DNA of 29,963 nt, from positions 10,079 to 40,041 of the forward strand of contig DBQL01000080.1 of NCBI GenBank assembly GCA_002305235.1. The letters run 5' to 3'. The stretch comes from Prevotella sp. UBA1395 (lineage in GTDB: Bacteria; Bacteroidota; Bacteroidia; Bacteroidales; Bacteroidaceae). Numbering within the stretch: the first letter of the stretch is position 1; every line of letters begins with the position of its first letter. Positions 23,416 to 29,963 of this stretch are shown here, one piece after another. The notes beneath the pieces are model-generated. The model was not told where the DNA came from. It saw only the letters and a list, made by a program, of their open reading frames with translations, and did not search any database. The translations under genes were made by a program, and so were the position numbers.

Positions 23416-26400
23416 TTAGAAATCCACGGTGATACCGAACGTGTACGAACGAGAACGCGGTGTTTGCGAACGGTCGATGGCCGGATCGTAACCATAGTTG
23501 CTGATATCCGGGTCTACACCACTATATTTCGTAATCACAAACGGGTTGTTGGCACTGAGATAGAAGCTAAGACGGTTCAGCCCGATCCATTTCAGATTCT
23601 TCTTGTTGATGGCGTATGACAACTGCACATAGCCCAAACGGAGATAAGACCCGTCTTCCACAAAACGGTCGCTAACCAGCGTGTTGTAGTTGGACGAGCT
23701 GCCAAACATCGCACGAGGAATCGTGGTCACGTCGCCCTCTTTGCGCCAACGGTAGTTCACAGCCTGACTCATATTGTCGTTTCCGGTCATAGACTCTGCC
23801 TCCAAACGAGCCAAGTTCAGGATCTTGTTGCCCACACGATAGGTGAACTGTGTTGTCAATCGCAAGTCTTTATAGCTGAAGGTAAAGCCGAAGCCACCCG
23901 TGAGCTTGGGCAGAGAGCTGCCGAGATATACGATATCCAACGCATTGATGTTGCCGTCATGATTGACATCCTCATAGATGGCATCACCACCGGCAAAGGC
24001 ATAGTTCTTGCCTGTACCGTCGTTCGTATAGTTATAACGCATGCGAAGGGGGTTGCCATCGGCATCCAAGATCTGCTTACCCTCGGCATTGAAGGCCACC
24101 GGGGCGGTCTTGCCGGCAGCGAGGAAGGCCGTACGCTCATCGGCGGTCATGTTCTTGAACGTGTCGTAGTTGTACTGGTAAACGCCCTTGTAACGGAAAC
24201 CATAGATGGCACCGAAGGGATTGTGCAACTGCACACGGCGCAAGTATTCACCATTATTATATGCAAAGGTGGAGTTCAGAGAGTTGAGCACATACTCGTC
24301 CATCTCCAAAATCTCATTACGGTTGTTACCAAAGTTGGCATTCATGTCGACCACCACCTTGCCCACCTTGAGCAAACGATTGGTATTCACGTGGAACTCC
24401 CAACCGGTATTGCGCATCTTGCCACTGTTGCGATAGGGCACGGTCATGAATCCGGAGTTGGAAGGAATGCGGTAATTGGACAGCAACATGTCTGATGTGG
24501 TAGAGTTATAAAACTCCAATGTCATTGTCAGTCGGTCGTTCCAGAATCCCCAGTCCATACCAAGGTTATAGCTCGAGACAATCTGCCACTTCAGGTTGGT
24601 CAACCTGATATTGACCGGATACATCGTAGCATGGTCGAGATAGAATGCTCCTGAGGCGTACTTACTCGTATAGAGGTAGTCCTGATTGGGCTGACTGCCC
24701 ACCTTACCCCAGCTCGGACGGATGGAGAGCATGGACAACCAACTGTGCAGAGGCTTCATCCACGGCTCGTCGATTACGTTCCAACGCAGCGACACTGCGG
24801 GGAAATATCCCCACCGATGACCGGGTCCGAACTTCGTCGTACCGTCGGCACGCACAGACACGTCGGCCACATAGCGACCCTTGTATGCATAGTGGGCAGA
24901 TAATGTGTAGTACATCGATCTCCACTGAGAATACCATGAAGACAATCCGGTATTCACACCGCCGGCATCCGGACTCACCACACCGTCACCGGTAAGGCCC
25001 TTGGCACCGTTCGACTGTCCGCTCGAAGAACCGGAGTTCAACTCGAAGCGGCCCATCATCATGAAGCTGTGGTCCTTGTTGTTGAAATGGGGAATGAATG
25101 TCAGGGTGTGCTTGGTGTTGAACGTTACACTCTTTGAACTTGATGCCGACGCAGTATTCACGCCATCGGTCCAGCTCACGGTTCTCAACTCCGAAGGATA
25201 GAACGAATCGTCGTATTGGTTGAATACGCTCATCAACACGCTTCCCTGATAGTTCAACTGGATATGGTTATCGTCAAGGCCGAGCAAGCGATAGTTCAGC
25301 ACCAACTCCGGCACAAGGTCGTAAGTACGACGTGTTTTCTTGGCCAAATAAGCGCTGGCAACAGGGTTGACGTATGTCTTTTGGTCTTTGTCAAACTCGC
25401 TCGATCCATTCTGCAGCATCTGATAATAACGGTTGGTATTCTCTCCCGTTACAGGGTCCTGCTCGTAGATGCTCATGTTTGGCATCTTCTTCATGGCAAT
25501 AGACAGCAGATTGTCACTGTTCATGTAGTTCTTGGTGTAGGTCAACGCGAAGTTGGTCGACACACGAATACGCTCACTGACAAAATAGTCCAATGCCACA
25601 CGGGTGGAGAATCGATTGAGTTTCTGTTGGATCATCGTACCCGTCTCATTGTCGAAACCTCCACCGATACGGAAGGAAGCCTTCTCGCCACCACCCGATA
25701 CCGACATATAGTGGTTCTGGCGGAGACCCCATTGGGTCACGGCATCACGCCAGTCGGTATTGTTATTGTATTGCTCATACTCCGAGAACGTCGGATCGTA
25801 GAGGATTTCCCTGATGCTTTGGCTGCGCGTGTCATCCTGTGTCGGGTTGAAATAGCTTTCCTTGAGCATCATGGTATAGTCGTCACCGCTCAGCAAGGAA
25901 TATCCTTTGGGCTGGTGCGTACCTGTGAGTTTCAAAGAATAGGATACCCTTGGCGCGCCGCGCGAACCACGCTTGGTGGTCAACTCGATCACACCGTTAC
26001 CACCCTGACTACCATAAACAGCCGTGGCTGCCGCGTCTTTCAACACGTTCACGCTGGCAATATCCTCAGGGTTGATATTCAACAGTTCGGCAAATTTCTC
26101 GTTGTTGGCATTGCTCAAGTCAAAGGTCGACATATCTACGTTGCGCACGTTTCCATCGACCACGATCAATGGGTTGGAGTTTGTCAATGACGAGAGCGAC
26201 GAAGCGCCACGCAAACGCATGGTGGAGCCGGAACCCAAGTCACCGGAATTGGAAATGATATCCAAACCGGCAATACGGCCTTGCAAAGCCTCATCAAGCG
26301 TGGTGATACCCAATCCCTCCAGATCTTTCATATCCAACGACTGCGACGCATACGAAATCTCTCGGTCGGGGATGGCAAGGTTATTACCGTTTCTGCGTTT

Positions 26401-26787
26401 CTTGGCCACCACAGTCACCTCATCGATATTGGTATCCGACTTCAGCATCACGTCGAATGTTGTTTTATTGATGGGCAAGGTTTGTGTTTTGGAACCTACA
26501 TAAGAGAAACGAATCTTATTCTTCTGGTCGCGTATCGACATGGAGAAGTTACCATTGAGGTCGGTCACGGACGAGTTAATGATACGACCTGTTCCGTCAA
26601 TCTCAACCACAGTGGCACCCATCAATGGTCCCATGTCGTCAGACACCGTTCCATGCACCTGAGTGATCTGTGCCAATACGACCTGTGCGGATAGAAGGAT
26701 GAACATCACCGCCATGCCAAGACGCCTGCAGGTAGTCGAAAGGGACATAGCCTTCATTTGTGTTAGGTTTTTATGTTGTACTTTCAT
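23416..26787 (-). CDS. susC-like: SusC/RagA-like TonB-dependent transporter, first pair
   Basis: 1123 residues. The long N-terminus gives a signal peptide ending near VVLA-Q (residue 40); internal ATGs at 26757 and 26748 are possible starts. A carboxypeptidase-regulatory-like sandwich (about 43-118, VHGTVSDDMGPLMGATVVEIDG) is followed by a normal TonB box (IDEVTVVA, 121-128). The plug is about 140-275 (STMRLRGASSL, NPLIVVDGNVRN, VNVLKDAAATAVYGSQGGNGVI), then the barrel, with DRFVEDGSYLRLGYVQLSYA near the end. It starts only 3 bp after the stop of the four-FAS1 gene, so the two are likely translated together. Confidence 0.95.
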   Translation of the reverse strand: MKVQHKNLTQMKAMSLSTTCRRLGMAVMFILLSAQVVLAQITQVHGTVSDDMGPLMGATVVEIDGTGRIINSSVTDLNGNFSMSIRDQKNKIRFSYVGSKTQTLPINKTTFDVMLKSDTNIDEVTVVAKKRRNGNNLAIPDREISYASQSLDMKDLEGLGITTLDEALQGRIAGLDIISNSGDLGSGSTMRLRGASSLSSLTNSNPLIVVDGNVRNVDMSTFDLSNANNEKFAELLNINPEDIASVNVLKDAAATAVYGSQGGNGVIELTTKRGSRGAPRVSYSLKLTGTHQPKGYSLLSGDDYTMMLKESYFNPTQDDTRSQSIREILYDPTFSEYEQYNNNTDWRDAVTQWGLRQNHYMSVSGGGEKASFRIGGGFDNETGTMIQQKLNRFSTRVALDYFVSERIRVSTNFALTYTKNYMNSDNLLSIAMKKMPNMSIYEQDPVTGENTNRYYQMLQNGSSEFDKDQKTYVNPVASAYLAKKTRRTYDLVPELVLNYRLLGLDDNHIQLNYQGSVLMSVFNQYDDSFYPSELRTVSWTDGVNTASASSSKSVTFNTKHTLTFIPHFNNKDHSFMMMGRFELNSGSSSGQSNGAKGLTGDGVVSPDAGGVNTGLSSWYSQWRSMYYTLSAHYAYKGRYVADVSVRADGTTKFGPGHRWGYFPAVSLRWNVIDEPWMKPLHSWLSMLSIRPSWGKVGSQPNQDYLYTSKYASGAFYLDHATMYPVNIRLTNLKWQIVSSYNLGMDWGFWNDRLTMTLEFYNSTTSDMLLSNYRIPSNSGFMTVPYRNSGKMRNTGWEFHVNTNRLLKVGKVVVDMNANFGNNRNEILEMDEYVLNSLNSTFAYNNGEYLRRVQLHNPFGAIYGFRYKGVYQYNYDTFKNMTADERTAFLAAGKTAPVAFNAEGKQILDADGNPLRMRYNYTNDGTGKNYAFAGGDAIYEDVNHDGNINALDIVYLGSSLPKLTGGFGFTFSYKDLRLTTQFTYRVGNKILNLARLEAESMTGNDNMSQAVNYRWRKEGDVTTIPRAMFGSSSNYNTLVSDRFVEDGSYLRLGYVQLSYAINKKNLKWIGLNRLSFYLSANNPFVITKYSGVDPDISNYGYDPAIDRSQTPRSRSYTFGITVDF

Positions 26788-26790
26788 GAA

Positions 26791-29502
26791 TTACTTCCTC
26801 CATCTTTTAGCATTGCTCAACTGTTGTCTCCACGGAGTCTTTTGGCTGCTGCTGTAGAACAAAGCACCGTCGATGAGGTGCACCACAGCATCTGCCGAGG
26901 TGTACAACAGCTTGTTAAAGCCATTACCTGAGATCCAGTATTCGCGACAGATGTTGTTGTAAAGCCCGTTGGTCTTCACCACGCGTCTCACATCACCGGT
27001 AAGGTCTTTGATGACCAAGTCCTTGTCCTCAATGTCTACCTCCAACGGATAGTAACGGTTGGTCTCGGCATTCAACATCATCGATTCATAATTGTTTTTC
27101 AACAGATAATTGCCTTCGGTATCCTGTTCGGGCGCGCCACCCACAGCCACGGAGTTGTCCTGCATGTGATAACGCACAAAATCGAAAATCTTGTTCTTGA
27201 TGAGTGTGCAGGCTGCCTCGGCTGCCTGCTTCTGCTCCGCGGTAGAATTGGCACTCTCGGCAATCTCAAACTGAGCATTATAATCATCCCATGTGGGTAG
27301 GTACCCATTGTCGATGAGTTGCTTGATCGACTCGTTCGAGGGAACATATACCGTATAGTTGTATGCACCAAAGAGTCGGATATTACTATTCGTGGCCGAA
27401 TTGGCACTGTTATACTTGTTTCCGGACAAGGTCATCGAACTTACCAACAACTGGTCTTCAGCAGGAAGATTCTCCGAGCCGCTCAGCAGTTTGAGGAACT
27501 CGGAATACTCCTCATGTTCTCTCAACGTCTGATATACCGACTTGCTTGCCGGCAATGGCACCTGCTCATTCAGTCGGTAAGACTTACCGTTACCGGTCTT
27601 CGACATATCATAGATAGAGTCTACTCGCGCACCGGTGTTGTGCTCCAGCTGCCAACCGCCCATCACGGTCATCTTGTCCTTCACTCCGGCATTGGCCACC
27701 TTGACCATCGTGCCGTTCTTCGATTTGTAATAAGTAAAACCGTTCTCCACGCTTCCCACGATGATCATTTGGTTCACCAAGTCCTTCAAACGGTTCTTGA
27801 TATACGTTGGCGGCACGCTTTCCTGAAGTTTGATGCCCTTGGTCACATTGCCGTTTTCATCGATGGTGCAGGCATAGCGTCTTGCCTTCACCGTCTTCTC
27901 CGTGTTATCAAAATAGAATTCAAGCACTGTCTCCTGAGATTCTCCGTATGAACATGGATCCACGTAAGTCAGCATGGCCGTGTTGGTAGGCAGCAGCAGA
28001 CTGTAATAAGAGTCCATAGAGTTCAGGTAGGGGGTGAATTCCAATTCGTCTATGGCCCAATAGATCACATTCATCACATCCTGATGGATCAGGGCCGGGA
28101 ACGAAACACTGGAATAAGCCATAGGACTGAACACCCGATTGGTCATGTAAACCACGCCGTTGCATCCCACGAAGCAACTGTCCACATCAGATGTTTTCAC
28201 ACCCATCGACACCTTACTGTCATTGATGATATTGTTAAACTTAGACGGAATGGCATCGGTGAATGTGCCGATCATATTCACGTTCAGCAACTTTGACAAC
28301 ACAAGGTCGGGCACGTTGTCCCATGTCTTATATTTGTCTTGCAACACCTTGCCATCGGCATTCCACCAAGCCTCGAGGGCAGCGTTTGTCGGGGCGAGCA
28401 TGGCGCCGGCATCATAGTGCAGGTCATAGCCACTGGTGTTCTCGTACATGTATTGGTTCCATCCCGGGTCGAATGCCAGCGTGGCAGCTACCTTCTGCGG
28501 GGCGGGATTGCCGGCAGTGACAGGATAGTATTGGGTTGTCAATCCATCTTTCCGAACATCGGCAAAGTAGCGCAGCGTGAATACCGAGTCGACATTCTGA
28601 TTGTACAGACGGTTATACTCTATGGTTTTGTTTCGGTCATAATAAGGTGCGCTGAACCGGTCGATAAGATGCGACCACATCGACAATTCCGGGTGCAATC
28701 TCAATATCTCGGCCATATTGGGCGTCTCGTCAAGCACGCCGGCTACCTTTTGGATATATCCGTTCTTGCAGGTGATATCGCGCTCAATCACCTTCTGTCC
28801 ACCCACATAAGCATCGCTGACAGAAGTGGCCGTACCATTGGTAAGCACAGTGATATCCTCGTCGGTAAACTTGGCTTTCTGCATGAATGCAGGCAGGAAG
28901 TGTATCATGGGTGCAGAAAGATTGCTTGTCGTCCCTGCGTTCATGATACGACCGTCCTTGAACAACACGATGTCCTTATTATTGTTCTTATACCAGCTCC
29001 ATGCGGGCAAAGTGCCATTCATATCGGCAGCCTTCATCACGAAGACCGAGTCAAACACACTTGAAGCCGTCGGACGACGCATGGCAAGTCCCGTCTCAGG
29101 TGGGTCACCACTCACGTTAGACAACAACTCGATCAGATAAGCATTGTTCACAATAGAGTTGTTGAGCAATGTCTTCTTCTGAGCCAATGACAACGCACCA
29201 TAAGAGCGTGCGCCCCATTTGTTGGTCTTGAACCACTGATCATAGGTGGCGTCGTCGGCCACGAAAATCGTCAAAGAACCCGTCTTGCTCATTTGGTCGT
29301 GCAGCCCAAGGTCATCAATGAGCCTGAGCGTGACAGTGTAGTTACCATCCTCTTGCAGCTCCTCATAGATAGAGTTGCCTAACCACGACGGCTGACCTGT
29401 CAGGATGTCGTCAGAGCACGATTGCAGAGCCACGCTGCCAAGCATTAGCCCTATTGCAAAAGCGGGTCGAAAAACACCATGTTTCATCTTTTTGCAATTC
29501 AT
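26791..29502 (-). CDS. four-FAS1 (fasciclin) surface lipoprotein
   Basis: 903 residues with lipobox ALQSC (Cys29) and mature start C-S-D-D-I. An ATG at 29487 would shorten the n-region by five residues and is equally plausible. Four fasciclin-type signatures can be seen in order: SLTIFVADDATY, GAMLAPTNAALE, YSLLLPTNTAML and YTVYVPSNESI. Each is preceded by a helical stretch and followed by a beta-rich one, so the protein is essentially four FAS1 domains in a row. It precedes the first SusC by 3 bp, unlike the other FAS1 genes, which follow a SusD. The likely role is surface binding of a polymer or host protein for the pump. Whether it binds glycan or protein is unknown. Confidence 0.82.
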   Translation of the reverse strand: MNCKKMKHGVFRPAFAIGLMLGSVALQSCSDDILTGQPSWLGNSIYEELQEDGNYTVTLRLIDDLGLHDQMSKTGSLTIFVADDATYDQWFKTNKWGARSYGALSLAQKKTLLNNSIVNNAYLIELLSNVSGDPPETGLAMRRPTASSVFDSVFVMKAADMNGTLPAWSWYKNNNKDIVLFKDGRIMNAGTTSNLSAPMIHFLPAFMQKAKFTDEDITVLTNGTATSVSDAYVGGQKVIERDITCKNGYIQKVAGVLDETPNMAEILRLHPELSMWSHLIDRFSAPYYDRNKTIEYNRLYNQNVDSVFTLRYFADVRKDGLTTQYYPVTAGNPAPQKVAATLAFDPGWNQYMYENTSGYDLHYDAGAMLAPTNAALEAWWNADGKVLQDKYKTWDNVPDLVLSKLLNVNMIGTFTDAIPSKFNNIINDSKVSMGVKTSDVDSCFVGCNGVVYMTNRVFSPMAYSSVSFPALIHQDVMNVIYWAIDELEFTPYLNSMDSYYSLLLPTNTAMLTYVDPCSYGESQETVLEFYFDNTEKTVKARRYACTIDENGNVTKGIKLQESVPPTYIKNRLKDLVNQMIIVGSVENGFTYYKSKNGTMVKVANAGVKDKMTVMGGWQLEHNTGARVDSIYDMSKTGNGKSYRLNEQVPLPASKSVYQTLREHEEYSEFLKLLSGSENLPAEDQLLVSSMTLSGNKYNSANSATNSNIRLFGAYNYTVYVPSNESIKQLIDNGYLPTWDDYNAQFEIAESANSTAEQKQAAEAACTLIKNKIFDFVRYHMQDNSVAVGGAPEQDTEGNYLLKNNYESMMLNAETNRYYPLEVDIEDKDLVIKDLTGDVRRVVKTNGLYNNICREYWISGNGFNKLLYTSADAVVHLIDGALFYSSSQKTPWRQQLSNAKRWRK

Positions 29503-29558
29503 ATATAGGTTGTTACTATTTAAAAATTCTTGTTAAAGTCTGATTTTGTCCTCATTTC

Positions 29559-29963
29559 TCAAAGCACCACCTTCTTACCCCCTTTGATGTAAATGCCGTG
29601 GGGCAGGTTGCTGCCGGCCATGCGCTGACCCTTCAAATTATAGATGGCACCGGAAGTGCTGCCTCGTGTCGGCACGACAGTTATCCCCGTGGGATCACCG
29701 AGATAATTAAGCGTGAAGTTATCAAAGCAACACCAGTCCGAGTTCACCGCATCCGTCTTCCTGATTCCCAGCGTAATGCTGCCGGGGGCATCAAGTGTCA
29801 GCTTGAGTGTGTTGGTGTAAAGTCCGTAAGTATTGAATGCCGTGTTGGCTGTGCTTACATTGTCCGGATAGTTGTATGGACTCATGCTGTACCGTGTCAC
29901 CTCATCATCATAAAGACTCTTCACAGGCACTTCGGCCGTATTGGCATAGAATATCGCATTCAG
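29559..29963 (-). CDS. C-terminal part of a secreted protein, probably a glycan-active enzyme (partial)
   Basis: The reading frame enters from beyond the right edge and ends with TGA at 29559; the visible part is 134 residues. A beta-sandwich-like module with SITLGIRKTDAVNSDWCC and FDNFTLNYLGDP resembles the binding modules found at the ends of Prevotella and Bacteroides glycosidases. The last 28 residues (AIYNLKGQRM, GIYIKGGKKVVL) match the short tail seen on the GH27 and GH128 proteins of this window. It is 56 bp upstream of the four-FAS1 gene and probably in the same operon. The catalytic part, if any, is outside the window. Confidence 0.7.
   Translation of the reverse strand: MNAIFYANTAEVPVKSLYDDEVTRYSMSPYNYPDNVSTANTAFNTYGLYTNTLKLTLDAPGSITLGIRKTDAVNSDWCCFDNFTLNYLGDPTGITVVPTRGSTSGAIYNLKGQRMAGSNLPHGIYIKGGKKVVL

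Noticed and set aside
1..29963. CRISPR arrays, tRNA or rRNA genes, insertion sequences, integrases
   Set aside because: No regularly spaced repeats, no cloverleaf-like or rRNA-like segments and no transposase or recombinase motifs were seen on either strand.

Overview
The window looks like a chromosome segment of a Bacteroidales bacterium, most likely Prevotella-like. The evidence is two SusC/SusD pairs, lipoproteins whose mature ends start C-S-D, a Bacteroidetes-type promoter (TTTG, 19 bp, TTccTTTG), one full type IX secretion (T9SS) sorting domain, and short C-terminal tails of the YNLxGxx...GxYIxxG type on secreted enzymes. All calls come from reading the sequence and translations; no database search was run.

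Left part (1-3133, + strand): a secreted GH27-type alpha-galactosidase whose C-terminal beta domain appears to be split by two NPCBM-like modules. A strong rho-independent terminator lies about 185 bp downstream, and a 35-codon ORF of unknown status sits between. A gene-free stretch follows to 4088, with four short inverted repeats packed between 3290 and 3514.

Middle part (4089-8112, + strand): a compact cassette of exported proteins. It holds a helical secreted protein, a Sel1-repeat protein with a T9SS C-terminal domain, an unusual gene split by a 7-T tract, and another secreted protein of unknown function. The split gene encodes tandem C2HC zinc-finger motifs followed by an HExxH metallopeptidase-like region. 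The first three reading frames overlap or nearly touch and carry strong Shine-Dalgarno sequences. The T tract forms a UUUUUUA slippery heptamer in the correct phase, and one extra T would also restore a single 352-residue protein. This cassette is the best candidate in the window for an undescribed system.

Right part (8200-29963, - strand): a bidirectional terminator, then an outer-membrane beta-barrel gene with its own promoter. Beyond it is a polysaccharide-utilisation operon of about 20 kb, transcribed right to left. Its order is: a partial secreted protein (cut by the window edge), a four-FAS1 lipoprotein, SusC, SusD, two two-FAS1 lipoproteins, a second SusC, a second SusD, and a very large GH128-type glycosidase. 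Gaps between these genes are 3-56 bp, so they are probably co-transcribed. The likely job is capture of a beta-1,3-glucan-like polymer at the surface, cleavage by the GH128 enzyme and import through the SusCD pumps. The fasciclin proteins would stand in the place of the usual SusE/SusF-type glycan-binding lipoproteins. The substrate is inferred from the GH128 call alone.
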